Of a stretch of DNA of 64,000 nt, positions 7,796 through 15,780 are shown one piece after another. The notes beneath the pieces are model-generated. The model saw only the letters and a program-made list of their open reading frames with translations, did no database searches and was not told the DNA's origin. Positions within the stretch are counted from its first letter, which is position 1, and each line of letters opens with the position of its first letter. Source of the stretch: Cellulomonas marina. Lineage in GTDB: Bacteria > Actinomycetota > Actinomycetes > Actinomycetales > Cellulomonadaceae. The translations under genes and the position numbers were made by a program. The DNA is taken from contig NZ_FOKA01000002.1 in assembly GCF_900111925.1 (NCBI RefSeq), positions 186,001 to 250,000 on the forward strand. The letters run 5' to 3'.

Positions 7796-8524
7796 TCAGC
7801 CCGTCGGACCGAACCGCTCCACGCGCACGGCGCCCTCGTCGACGCCGAGCTCCACCAGCAGCCGGCTCGCGGCGCCCGCGAACCCCGCCGACCCGCACAC
7901 GAAGGCCGGCCCCGGCCCGACGAGGGTCCGCAGGTCGTCGGCGCCGAGCCGCCCGGCGGCCCGGCCTGCGGCGTCCTCCCGCGACAGGGCGACGAGCGCC
8001 CCGGCGGCGAGCAGCTCGTCGGCGTAGGGCAGGAGCGTCCGGGTGCGCGCGGCGACCGCCAGCCGGAGTCGCTCGCGCACCCCGAGGTCCTGCGCGTGCC
8101 GCAGCATCGCGACGAGCGGGACGACGCCGCTGCCGCCCCCGACAGCCAGGGCCGGGCCCGACCCGTCCCAGACGAACCAGCCGCCGACGGGCCCGCGCAC
8201 CTCGAGGGTGTCGCCCGCCCGCACCTCGTCGGCCAGGAACCCGGACACCTCCCCGTCGGGGAGCCGGTCCACCCACAGCTCCACCGCCGGGTCGGACGGC
8301 GCGGAGGCCACGGAGTAGGACCGCTGGGCGCGGTAGCCGTCGTCGGCGGTGAGGCGCACGACGTAGTGCTGGCCGGGCACGTGGTCCACGCGGTCCGGCA
8401 CGTCCAGGCGCAGGCGCACCGCCGCGGGGTGCGGGTGGTCGGCGCTCAGCACGCGCGCGTGCCGCCACCCGCCGACGGGACCCGTGGACGGGCCCGCGGC
8501 GGGCGCGAACAGCGCGTCAGTCAC
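7796..8524 (-). CDS. FNR-type FAD/NAD(P)H oxidoreductase
   Basis: A 242-residue flavoprotein of the ferredoxin-NADP reductase family. The FAD-binding signature is RSYSVAS (residues ~79-85), the NAD(P)-binding site is GGGSGVVPLVAMLRH, and the C-terminal CGSAGFAGAASRLL is the reductase-type CGxxxF motif. There is no iron-sulfur or globin domain. Its GTG lies 8 nt inside the end of the upstream sulfite-oxidase-like gene, so it is probably the electron-transfer partner of that molybdoenzyme (inference from overlap). Confidence 0.85.
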   Translation of the reverse strand: MTDALFAPAAGPSTGPVGGWRHARVLSADHPHPAAVRLRLDVPDRVDHVPGQHYVVRLTADDGYRAQRSYSVASAPSDPAVELWVDRLPDGEVSGFLADEVRAGDTLEVRGPVGGWFVWDGSGPALAVGGGSGVVPLVAMLRHAQDLGVRERLRLAVAARTRTLLPYADELLAAGALVALSREDAAGRAAGRLGADDLRTLVGPGPAFVCGSAGFAGAASRLLVELGVDEGAVRVERFGPTG

Positions 8525-9119
8525 CCTGGTACCGCTGCTCGGTCCAGGGGTCGCCCCGGTCGTGGTAGCCGTTGCGCTCCCAGAAGCCCTGCACGTCGTG
8601 GTCGAGGAGCGTCAGGCGGGTCACCCACTTCGCGCTCTTCCAGAAGTACAGGTGGGGCACGAGCAGCCGCACCGGGCCGCCGTGGTCCGGCGTGAGGGGC
8701 CGGCCCTCGTGGCTCCACGCGACCCAGGCCTTGCCGCCGGTGACGTCGGCCAGAGGCAGGTTCGTCGTGTACCCCGTCGTCGAGGTGGCCAGGACGAAGG
8801 CCGCCTCCGGCCGGACGCCCGCGGCCTCGAGGAGCAGGTCCACCGAGACGCCCTCGAACGAGGTGCCCAGCATCGACCACGTCGTCACGCAGTGGATGTC
8901 GCCCTCGTAGCGGGACTGGGGGAGGGCGTGCATCTCGTCCCAGGTCCAGGTGCTCGGCCGCTCGACGAGGCCGTCGACCGACATCGTCCACGTCTCGGGC
9001 CGGAGGTTCGGGGTGACCTCGGCGGTGAGCACCGGCCAGTCCCGCCCGGTGTCGTACTGGCCCGGGGGCAGCCGCGGGTCCGTCTCGCGCCGCCGCCCGG
9101 TGAAGCCCCGTGTCGCCAT
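8517..9119 (-). CDS. Sulfite-oxidase-like molybdopterin oxidoreductase
   Basis: A 200-residue protein with only the Mo-cofactor (SUOX) domain. The motif IHCVTTWSMLGTSFEGV contains the cysteine expected to ligate molybdenum, followed by ATSTTGYTTNLPLADV and HGGPVRLLVPHLYFWKSAKWV, typical of YedY/MsrP-like and short actinobacterial sulfite-oxidase-like enzymes. I see no Tat or Sec signal and no dimerisation or haem domain, so it is probably cytoplasmic. The ATG at 9119 is 7 nt after a TAGGGT -10 box (9132-9127), predicting a leaderless message. It overlaps the FNR gene by 8 bp. Confidence 0.85.
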   Translation of the reverse strand: MATRGFTGRRRETDPRLPPGQYDTGRDWPVLTAEVTPNLRPETWTMSVDGLVERPSTWTWDEMHALPQSRYEGDIHCVTTWSMLGTSFEGVSVDLLLEAAGVRPEAAFVLATSTTGYTTNLPLADVTGGKAWVAWSHEGRPLTPDHGGPVRLLVPHLYFWKSAKWVTRLTLLDHDVQGFWERNGYHDRGDPWTEQRYQGD

Positions 9120-9129
9120 GCCGGGCACC

Positions 9130-9378
9130 CTAGCGCCGGGCGCGCCCCGCGGTCCCGTCCTGCGCGCGCTGCTGCCGCACGTGCGCCAGGAGCAGCGCCA
9201 CCACCGGGACGACGAGCCCCGGTGCGGCCCACGCGACCTCCCCGGTGAGGACGAGCGCGGCATCGGCGGCGGTGCCGCCCGTGAGCGCGCCGAGGGTGAG
9301 CACGGGCGCGACGCGTGCCCGGGCCCCGGTGAGGGGCGCGGCGACGCCCGTCGCGCCCGTCGTCACGTCCGTCGTCAC
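9130..9378 (-). CDS. Possible small membrane protein, 82 aa
   Basis: A GTG-initiated frame with one or two hydrophobic segments (VAPVLTLGALTGG and APGLVVPVVALLLAHV) and a polar Arg-rich end. It lies just upstream of the sulfite-oxidase-like gene on the same strand; its TAG stop coincides with the first bases of that gene's predicted -10 box. No family recognised. Composition is compatible with a real small membrane protein, but no good ribosome binding site is visible. Confidence 0.42.
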   Translation of the reverse strand: MTTDVTTGATGVAAPLTGARARVAPVLTLGALTGGTAADAALVLTGEVAWAAPGLVVPVVALLLAHVRQQRAQDGTAGRARR

Positions 9379-9441
9379 GCCCGGCCCATCGGCGGCGGTC
9401 AGGGCCCGCCGAGCGGTCGGCGTCCGGGCGACCCGGTCGGC

Positions 9442-10770
9442 TCAGTCGGTCGGGCCCACGACGTCACGCAGCTGGGGGACGCTGAGCGGGGAGGTGCTGG
9501 CCCCGGCGCGCAGCGCGGTGGCCAGCGTCCCGGGGCTCGAGCGCAGCTCCGCCAGCGCGGCGCGCACGTCGGGGTCCCCGAGCAGGACGTCCGCCAGCAG
9601 CCACAGGCCCGTGCCCGTCCCGGTGTCGGCGCCGGCCGCCTCGGCCAGCTCGGTGAGGGGACGCATCGCCAGGGCGGCGGGCTCGTCGAGCAGGAGCGCC
9701 GCGACGCGGGCCGTCGCGGGGGCGCCGGGGGCGGTGGCCGCCTCGCGCAGCACCGCACGGGCGGTCTCGGCCTCGGGCTCCTCGCGCCCGCGCAGGTGCG
9801 CGGCCAGGACGAGGACGAGGTCCTTGCCCTGGTCCCCGGTGCGACCGCCGGCCAGCCCGGCGACGGCGGCGCGGACGAGGTCCGGCAGCGCCGCTGCGGG
9901 GGGCCGGGCACCGAGCACGACGAGGTGCGCCGGCCCCGGCGTGCCGTCGGCGAGGGCGCGCAGCGCCAGGTCCCACCAGCCCGGGCGCGTGGAGGGGTGG
10001 TCGTGGCAGGCGCGCGCGGCCACCGCCGCCGGGACGTCGTGCACGGGCGTGCCGAGCTCGACCGGCGTGAGGACGCCGTGCAGCACGTCGGGGTCCAGCC
10101 GGCCGTCCAGCGCGTCGACGACGGCGGCGAGGACGGGGGTCCCGCCCGCCACCTGCTCCCGCGCGCCGCGCACGATGCCGGGCACGTCTGCGACGTCGGC
10201 GAGCTCCAGCGCAGCGGTGAGCTGCTGCAGGGTGTAGTCGGCGGTGCTGGTGCGCGCGGCGTCGACCGTGAGCGCGACCTGGATGCGCTCGCGCAGCCGC
10301 CGGGCGGTGCCGGGGTCGCGCGCCTCACCGGCCAGGTCGCGCGTCATCTGGGCGTGCTGGGGGCGCAGCGTCGGCGCGTCGAGCAGCGAGACGGCGGTCG
10401 CGCCGACGAGGAGCGCGTCGCGGTGCTCCGTGTTCATGACCCACCGCACCAGCGGTGCGGGCACGGGGTCGGCGTGCTTGAGCAGGTAGGTCAGCGCGCC
10501 GGGGTCCGCCCGCTCGAGCAGGGCGGCCGCGAGGGACGAGCGCCGCGAGCGGACCAGCGCGGCGTGGACGGGCAGGGCGCGGTCGTAGGGCACCGCCGTG
10601 ATGTCGACGGCGTCGACGACCTCGCGCACGCGGGCCGGGTCCGCGGCGGCGTGCACCTGCCACACGGCGGTGGCGACCGCCCCCGGGAGGTGCTCGCCCA
10701 GCGCGGACCAGGTCTCCGTGTCCGTGTCCGGGTCGGCGAGCAGCAGGGCGACGAGCGGGTGGTTGTCCAC
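9442..10770 (-). CDS. Unknown 442-residue Ala/Leu-rich helical protein
   Basis: A long frame with clear actinobacterial codon bias. The protein is almost entirely helical in appearance, rich in Ala, Leu, Val and Asp, with repeating segments of ~35-45 residues (VREVVDAVDITAVPYDRA, LVRAAVAGLAGGRTGDQGKD and similar) that suggest a HEAT/ARM-like solenoid. No catalytic motif, signal peptide or membrane segment is visible. The start GTG (VDNHPLVALLL) is 6 nt downstream of a CACACT box that could be a weak -10. It is divergent from the hemerythrin-like gene. I do not recognise the family. Confidence 0.75.
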   Translation of the reverse strand: MDNHPLVALLLADPDTDTETWSALGEHLPGAVATAVWQVHAAADPARVREVVDAVDITAVPYDRALPVHAALVRSRRSSLAAALLERADPGALTYLLKHADPVPAPLVRWVMNTEHRDALLVGATAVSLLDAPTLRPQHAQMTRDLAGEARDPGTARRLRERIQVALTVDAARTSTADYTLQQLTAALELADVADVPGIVRGAREQVAGGTPVLAAVVDALDGRLDPDVLHGVLTPVELGTPVHDVPAAVAARACHDHPSTRPGWWDLALRALADGTPGPAHLVVLGARPPAAALPDLVRAAVAGLAGGRTGDQGKDLVLVLAAHLRGREEPEAETARAVLREAATAPGAPATARVAALLLDEPAALAMRPLTELAEAAGADTGTGTGLWLLADVLLGDPDVRAALAELRSSPGTLATALRAGASTSPLSVPQLRDVVGPTD

Positions 10771-10931
10771 CGGCCCAGTGTGCCGGAGGGTGTGCCGGAG
10801 GGCGTGCCGACCGGGCGCGTCGGGCGCGGCCCGGCACGTCGGCGTACCGTCGCGACGTGCCCTGGCGCCGGTGGACCGGCGCCGCGCTCGGCACGGTCCA
10901 GAGGTGGGCGGACCCCGGGAGGAGACCCACC
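10771..10931. promoter_or_regulatory. Divergent intergenic region with 12-bp tandem repeat and -10 box
   Basis: Contains GTGTGCCGGAGG twice in tandem (10778-10789 and 10790-10801) plus a partial third copy. A TACCGT -10-like box (10845-10850) precedes a GTG at 10857 by 6 nt. A strong Shine-Dalgarno GGGAGGAG lies before the ATG at 10932. Confidence 0.5.
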
Positions 10932-11750
10932 ATGGCCGGACCCGACCCGCACGTCGGCACGCAGAGCAGCACGACCAGCAGCATGCCCAGCAGCACGCAC
11001 GTCCACCCGCACGTGCCCGTCCCCGACGTCCCGCCCCCGGCGGGCACGTCGATCGGCGAGCAGTCCCTCGCCGCGCTCGGCGGTCGGCTCAGCGTGCTCG
11101 CGCGGCAGCGTGCGGACCACGAGCACCTCGACGCGCTGCTCGCGGAGCTCGACGCGACCGACGGCCGGGCGCAGGAGGACGTGCTGCGGCGGCTGTACCG
11201 CCTCGTCTTCCCGCACGCCTTCGCCGAGGAGTCGGTGCTGTGGCCCGTCGTGCGGCGGGCGCTGCCCGACGGGGACGCGATCACCCTCGACGTGGAGCGG
11301 GAGCACCAGGAGGTCAACGAGCTGGTGACCCGCCTGGAGTCCCTCCCGCCGGGGCACCCGGAGCGCCCCGCCGTCCTGGGCCGGCTCGCCGCGGTGCTGC
11401 GCGAGGACGTGCGCGACGAGGAGGACGTCCTGTTCCCGCGGCTGCAGTCCGTCACCGACCGGCGCGAGCTGCGCCGGCTGGGCCTGCTGTGGGAGGTCGT
11501 CCGCCGCGTCGCGCCGACCCGGGCGCACCCCCTGGTGGCGCGGCGCCCGCCCGGCAACGTCCTGGCCGCCCTGCCCCTGGCCCTCGTCGACCGGGCGCGC
11601 GACGTGGTCGACCTGCTGGTCCAGCGCGGACCGCGGGCCTGGGCGCCCGTGCTCGGCACGGCGGGAGCCGGTCTGGCGCGGCTCGGGCACCTCGTCGAGC
11701 ACCTGCCGCCCCTGCGCCGCGGGGAGGACCCCTCGACGCACCGGGGCTGA
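10932..11750 (+). CDS. Hemerythrin HHE cation-binding domain protein
   Basis: A 272-residue protein with a His/Pro-rich N-terminal tail, then a four-helix HHE domain. The metal-ligand motifs appear in order: RADHEHLDALL, FPHAFAEESVLWP, EREHQEVNEL and DEEDVLFPRL. A C-terminal hydrophobic/amphipathic region follows (NVLAALPLALVDRARDVV). Such proteins bind a di-iron centre and serve in O2/NO or oxidative-stress sensing or storage. I chose the ATG at 10932 because it has an ideal ribosome binding site 7 nt upstream. A GTG at 10857, positioned as a leaderless start, is the alternative, but its extra 25 codons include rare AGG/AGA codons. Confidence 0.82.
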   Translation: MAGPDPHVGTQSSTTSSMPSSTHVHPHVPVPDVPPPAGTSIGEQSLAALGGRLSVLARQRADHEHLDALLAELDATDGRAQEDVLRRLYRLVFPHAFAEESVLWPVVRRALPDGDAITLDVEREHQEVNELVTRLESLPPGHPERPAVLGRLAAVLREDVRDEEDVLFPRLQSVTDRRELRRLGLLWEVVRRVAPTRAHPLVARRPPGNVLAALPLALVDRARDVVDLLVQRGPRAWAPVLGTAGAGLARLGHLVEHLPPLRRGEDPSTHRG

Positions 11751-11759
11751 CCGCTGGTC

Positions 11760-11788
11760 GTGACACAGGCCTGACGAGCCCGTAGTGT
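11760..11788 (+). promoter_or_regulatory. Predicted sigma-70-type promoter of the secreted beta-helix gene
   Basis: -35-like GTGACA (11760-11765), 17-nt spacer, -10-like TAGTGT (11783-11788). The predicted start of transcription (~11795) falls inside the perfect palindrome at 11789-11814. Confidence 0.5.
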
Positions 11789-11814
11789 CCGGTGGTGACA
11801 CGAGTCACCACCGG
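11789..11814. promoter_or_regulatory. 26-bp palindromic operator candidate
   Basis: CCGGTGGTGAC (11789-11799), spacer ACGA, GTCACCACCGG (11804-11814): a perfect 11-bp inverted repeat. It immediately follows the predicted -10 box and covers the expected transcription start, so a bound repressor would block initiation. It is ~45 bp before the start codon, and there is no T-tract, so an operator is more likely than a terminator. Confidence 0.5.
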
Positions 11815-11858
11815 CCGGTACCCGGCCGAGCCGTCCTCGATGGAGAGGGTCGCCCCGC

Positions 11859-13763
11859 ATGCCGCTCACCACCCCACCGCCCCGCCGACGCCTGCCGCGC
11901 GTCCTGGTCGCCGCCGGCGCCGTCGCCGTGCTCGGGCTGCCCGCGCTGACCACGCCGGTCGCGGCGGCCCCCGCCCGTCCCGCACCCGTCGACCTCGGCG
12001 CGCGCGTGGTGGTCCTCGACCCCTCGATGCCCGTGCAGCAGATCGAGGACACGGTCAACACGATCGCCGCCCAGCAGGTCGACGCCGAGATGGGCACGGC
12101 CCGCTGGAGCGTGCTGCTGCGCCCCGGCACCTACGGCTCGGCCGCCGACCCGCTGCAGCTGCGCGTCGGCTACTACACGGAGGTCGCCGGCCTCGGCGCC
12201 TCGCCGGGCGACGTCGTCGTCCACGGCAAGATCGAGAGCTACAACCGCTGCCTCGGCGACGGCGGGACGACGAACTGCATCGCCCTCAACACGTTCTGGC
12301 GCACGCTGTCGAACCTCACGCTGCGGATCGACGGCGGCGGCCAGGACGGGTGCCGGCAGAGCGCGAACTTCTGGGCCGTCTCGCAGGCGGTGTCGGTCCG
12401 GCGGCTGGACGTGCAGGGCTCCGTGCCGTTCTCGCTCATGGACTACTGCACCGCCGGCCCGCAGTACGCGTCGGGCGGCTTCATCGCCGACTCCCGCTTC
12501 GGGGCCGTGGTCAACGGGTCGCAGCAGCAGTGGCTCACGCGCGACAGCGTCGTGGGGTCCTGGTCGAACGGCGTGTGGAACCAGGTGTTCTCGGGCGTCG
12601 AGGGCGCGCCCTCCGACGAGGACTTCCCGACGCCGCCCTACACCACCCTCGACACGACGCCCGTGAGCCGGGAGAAGCCGTACCTGTTCGTCGACGGCCC
12701 CGGCCGCTACGCCGTGCGCGTCCCGGCGGCGCAGACCGCCAGCCGTGGCGTCACGTGGGCCGACGGCACCACGCCGGGCCGGACGGTGCCGCTGACGGAC
12801 TTCTTCGTCGCGCGGCCCGGCGACACGGTCCAGCGCATCAACGCGGCGCTCGCCTCCGGCAAGCACCTGCTGCTGACGCCGGGCGTCTACGACGTCGACC
12901 GGTCGATCCGCGTGACCCGTCCCGGCACGGTGGTGCTGGGGATGGGGCACGCCACGCTCACCGCCGTCGGCGGGTCGGTGCCGCTGACGGTGTCCGACGT
13001 GCCGGGCATCGTGGTCGCCGGCGTGACCGTCGACGCGGGCACGGTCGAGTCGCCCGTCCTGCTGCAGGTCGGCGCGACGCACCCCGGGGTCGGCCACGGC
13101 CGGTTCTCCGACGCGGACCGCGCCGCCGACCCGATCACGCTGTCCGACGTCTACTTCCGCGTCGGCGGCCCGCACGTCGGGCGCACGGACACGGCGCTGC
13201 GCATCGACGCGGACCACGTCCTCGTCGACCACACGTGGGTGTGGCGTGCCGACCACGGGGTCGAGGGCTTCACCGCCGGCGTGAACGGCGACACCGACCG
13301 CTGGCGCACCAACACCGGCCGCACCGGCGTCGTGGTCACGGGCGACGACGTCACGGCGACGGGGCTGTTCGTCGAGCACTTCCAGCAGCGCAACCTCGTG
13401 TGGGAGGGAGAGCGCGGGCAGGTGGTGCTCTTCCAGAACGAGCTGCCCTACGACCCGCCGACGCAGGCGGACTGGCAGCAGCCCGACGGCACGCTCGGCT
13501 GGCCCGGGTACACCGTCGCGCCGGACGTCACGCAGCACCGGCTGTGGGGCGGCGGGGTGTACGTGTTCAACCAGAACGACCCGTCGATCGTCACGGAGGA
13601 CGGGTTCTCCGTGCCGGACGCGCCGGGGGTCGTGCTCGAGCACGTCATGACGGTCCACCTCGGCGCCGGCACGGTCGAGCACGTCGTCAACGGCGTGGGC
13701 GCGCGCTCCGACGCCGGCACCACCGGGGTCCCGAGCTACGTGGTGCGGTACCCGGCCCCGTGA
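11859..13763 (+). CDS. Secreted right-handed beta-helix protein (often mislabelled adenylyl cyclase)
   Basis: A 634-residue exported protein. The first ~36 residues form a classic Sec signal (RRR, a VLVAAGAVAVLGLPAL core, then AAPA cleavage region). The mature part has repeated short strand segments typical of a pectate-lyase-like parallel beta-helix (RVGYYTEVAGLGASPGDVVV, GTVVLGMGHATLTAVGGSVP, VPGIVVAGVTVDAGT). Related proteins occur widely in actinobacteria under names such as adenylyl cyclase or coagulation factor 5/8 domain protein, with no support I know of; a role on an extracellular polysaccharide is inference from the fold. It is followed by a strong hairpin and a convergent LacI gene, a plausible regulator. 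Confidence 0.82.
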   Translation: MPLTTPPPRRRLPRVLVAAGAVAVLGLPALTTPVAAAPARPAPVDLGARVVVLDPSMPVQQIEDTVNTIAAQQVDAEMGTARWSVLLRPGTYGSAADPLQLRVGYYTEVAGLGASPGDVVVHGKIESYNRCLGDGGTTNCIALNTFWRTLSNLTLRIDGGGQDGCRQSANFWAVSQAVSVRRLDVQGSVPFSLMDYCTAGPQYASGGFIADSRFGAVVNGSQQQWLTRDSVVGSWSNGVWNQVFSGVEGAPSDEDFPTPPYTTLDTTPVSREKPYLFVDGPGRYAVRVPAAQTASRGVTWADGTTPGRTVPLTDFFVARPGDTVQRINAALASGKHLLLTPGVYDVDRSIRVTRPGTVVLGMGHATLTAVGGSVPLTVSDVPGIVVAGVTVDAGTVESPVLLQVGATHPGVGHGRFSDADRAADPITLSDVYFRVGGPHVGRTDTALRIDADHVLVDHTWVWRADHGVEGFTAGVNGDTDRWRTNTGRTGVVVTGDDVTATGLFVEHFQQRNLVWEGERGQVVLFQNELPYDPPTQADWQQPDGTLGWPGYTVAPDVTQHRLWGGGVYVFNQNDPSIVTEDGFSVPDAPGVVLEHVMTVHLGAGTVEHVVNGVGARSDAGTTGVPSYVVRYPAP

Positions 13764-13768
13764 GGCGC

Positions 13769-13800
13769 GGCGCGCCGGCGGCCCCTGCCGCCGGCGCGCC
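13769..13800. terminator. Strong hairpin terminator
   Basis: Perfect 14-bp inverted repeat (13769-13782 and 13787-13800) with loop CCCT, starting 6 nt after the stop of the beta-helix gene. No T-run follows. It lies between convergent genes. Confidence 0.7.
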
Positions 13801-13863
13801 GACCACGTCCGCCTCGCCCGCCCGGCTCGCCCTGCCCGGCCCGGCCCGCCCGGCCCGACCCGG

Positions 13864-14856
13864 CTAGCTCGACCCCCGCACGACGAGGCGCACCGACGTG
13901 GGCGGGTGCGGCGGCACGGCGCGCCCGTCGAGCGTCGCGAGCGTGACGGCGGCCAGGTGGTCCGCCTCCACCTCGATCTCCTGCTGGACCGTGCTCAGCG
14001 GCGGCACGGCCAGGCGCGCGGCGGGCTCGTCGTCGACGCCCACGACGGCCACGTCCTCCGGCACCCGGGCGCCGACGGCGCGCAGCCCGGCCAGGACCGC
14101 GAGGGCGACCTCGTCGTTGTAGGCGAGCACGCCGTCGACCCCCGCCGCCGCCCAGACCCGGCACACCTCCGCGGCGGCGTCGGGGTCGGGCGGGACCTCC
14201 GCGACGAGCGGGTGGGCCGCGCCGGCCGCCGCGCACGCCGCGCGCACGCCCGCCAGGCGCTGCGCGGCGAACCCGGCCAGGCGCTCGTCGGCGGGTGCCG
14301 CGTACGCCAGCCGGCTGCGCCCGCGTCCCAGCAGGTGCTCGGCCTGCAGCCGCCCGATGCCCTCCTGCGCGCCGGCGTAGGCGGCGGGGTCCGGGGCGGG
14401 GTCGCGGCCGTCCCGCCCGACGAGCGCGCCGACCGGGGTGATGCCCGCCCGACGCATGGCGTCGAGCTCGGCCGGGTCAAAAGGCGCCAGCCCCACGACC
14501 GCCCGCGGCGACACGTGCCGCCACAGGTCCGCGAGCGGCCGACGCCCCCGCCCGTGGTGCACGAGCACGGACAGCCCGCGCTCGGCGAGGTCGGTGGTGA
14601 GGCGGTCGAGGAGCGCGTCGACGACCGGCCCGATCGGCCAGTGCGGCAGCACGACGACGACGAGGTCGCTGCGGCCGCGGCGCAGGGTCCGGGCGGCCGC
14701 CGAGGGGGCGTAGCCGAGGCGCTCGGCCGCCTCGAGGACGCGGGCGCGGGTCGCGGCGGAGATGGTCGTGCCGGGCGTGCCGTTGAGGACGTAGCTGACG
14801 GTCGTGCGGGAGACCCCGCTCGCGCGCGCGACGTCCGCGCTCGTCACCACCGCCAC
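13864..14856 (-). CDS. LacI-family transcriptional regulator
   Basis: A 330-residue regulator. The N-terminal helix-turn-helix TSADVARASGVSRTTVSYVL and hinge helix (YAPSAAARTL) are typical of LacI/GalR proteins. The rest is a periplasmic-binding-protein-like sensor domain (VVVVLPHWPIGPVVDAL ... VDGVLAYNDEVALAVL ... VAVVGVDDEPAARLAVPPL). The GTG at 14856 was chosen because GGGAGG lies 9 nt upstream; two further in-frame GTGs (14850, 14847) are alternatives. Ligands are usually sugars. It is convergent with the secreted beta-helix gene, which may be its target (inference). Confidence 0.9.
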   Translation of the reverse strand: MAVVTSADVARASGVSRTTVSYVLNGTPGTTISAATRARVLEAAERLGYAPSAAARTLRRGRSDLVVVVLPHWPIGPVVDALLDRLTTDLAERGLSVLVHHGRGRRPLADLWRHVSPRAVVGLAPFDPAELDAMRRAGITPVGALVGRDGRDPAPDPAAYAGAQEGIGRLQAEHLLGRGRSRLAYAAPADERLAGFAAQRLAGVRAACAAAGAAHPLVAEVPPDPDAAAEVCRVWAAAGVDGVLAYNDEVALAVLAGLRAVGARVPEDVAVVGVDDEPAARLAVPPLSTVQQEIEVEADHLAAVTLATLDGRAVPPHPPTSVRLVVRGSS

Positions 14857-15026
14857 CGCGCCCCGCCTCCCGTCGTGCGTCGTCCGTCCCTCACGGGGGC
14901 GGACGTGCACCCGCCCGCTCCCGTCCTGTGGCGCCGAGGGTAGTGCGGGCGCCCGGGGCGGCGGCGTCCGTCCCGGCCGTGGTGCCCGGTCGTCGTGCCA
15001 GGCCCTCGGGCCGTCAGCGCTGGTCG
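14857..15026 (-). promoter_or_regulatory. Intergenic region with LacI-gene promoter
   Basis: On the minus strand a TACCCT -10-like box (14942-14937) would give a ~75-nt leader for the lacI-type gene. Nothing else recognised in the 170 bp. Confidence 0.35.
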
Positions 15027-15680
15027 TCAGCGCGGGTCGTCCTCGTCGCCCTCGCCGTCGTCGAGCCACCCGGCCTCGAGCGTCGGCAGCACCGCCCGCG
15101 TCTCCTCCACCAGCCGCGCCAGCAGCGCCGCCGCCGTCGTCGAGCGCAGGAGCGCGAGGGTGTCGAGCGCGCCGAGCGGCGCGATGCCCGCGAGCTGCCA
15201 CATCCGGGCGGCGGGGTCGTCGGCGAGCGCCACGTCCGCGGGCCACGGCAGCTCCACGAACTCCGCGGCCCGCACGAGCGTCTCGCGCACCACCCGCTCG
15301 GCCTCCGCCAGCGCGGCGGGGTCCTCGGGCACGAGCGCCGGCAGCATGCGGACCTCCGCGCGCGGGTAGGGGTCGTCGTCGAGCCAGCGCACCACCTCGA
15401 ACCGCTCGGTGCCGCGGGCGACGAGGACGACGAGGCCCTCGCCGACCTCCACCTGCACGATCCTCGCCACCGTGCCGGTGCCGAACCGGACGTCCCCGCC
15501 GCCGACCTCCGAGCCGCGCTCGATGAGCACGACGCCGAACTCGCGCTCGTCGGCACCGAGCACGTCCGACAGGAGGGCGACGTAGCGCGGCTCGAAGACC
15601 CGCAGCGGCAGCGGCATCCCCGGCAGCAGGACGGAGCCGAGCGGGAAGACGGGGAGCACGCGGGTGGGCTCGTCGGGCAC
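15027..15680 (-). CDS. LON substrate-binding (LonN) domain protein
   Basis: A 217-residue protein containing only the Lon N-terminal domain. The start RVLPVFPLGSVLLPGMPLPLRVFEPRY is the diagnostic N-terminal signature. There is no AAA+ ATPase or protease domain. Such single-domain proteins are common in actinobacteria, and their role is unknown (protein binding is assumed from the Lon domain). The acidic C-terminus (DDGEGDEDDPR) is notable. GTG start at 15680, about 100 bp from the divergent LigD-type gene. Confidence 0.88.
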   Translation of the reverse strand: MPDEPTRVLPVFPLGSVLLPGMPLPLRVFEPRYVALLSDVLGADEREFGVVLIERGSEVGGGDVRFGTGTVARIVQVEVGEGLVVLVARGTERFEVVRWLDDDPYPRAEVRMLPALVPEDPAALAEAERVVRETLVRAAEFVELPWPADVALADDPAARMWQLAGIAPLGALDTLALLRSTTAAALLARLVEETRAVLPTLEAGWLDDGEGDEDDPR

Positions 15681-15780
15681 GACCCGATCCTGCCCGGTCC
15701 TCGCACGCGTGTCCTCGGACGCGTGTCGCCGGGCGCGTGTCCCCGGTGCGCGGGCGGGGACGGCTGCGCTTGGATGGGGC

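Noticed and set aside
10857-10931. GTG at 10857 as start of the hemerythrin-like gene
   Set aside because: Although 6 nt from TACCGT, the added codons include rare AGG/AGA, and the AGG-AGG-AGA run is better explained as the ribosome binding site of ATG 10932.
11751-11858. Palindrome at 11789 as terminator of the hemerythrin gene
   Set aside because: It is 40 bp past the stop with no T-tract and sits exactly after a -10 box; an operator fits better, though a terminator role cannot be excluded.
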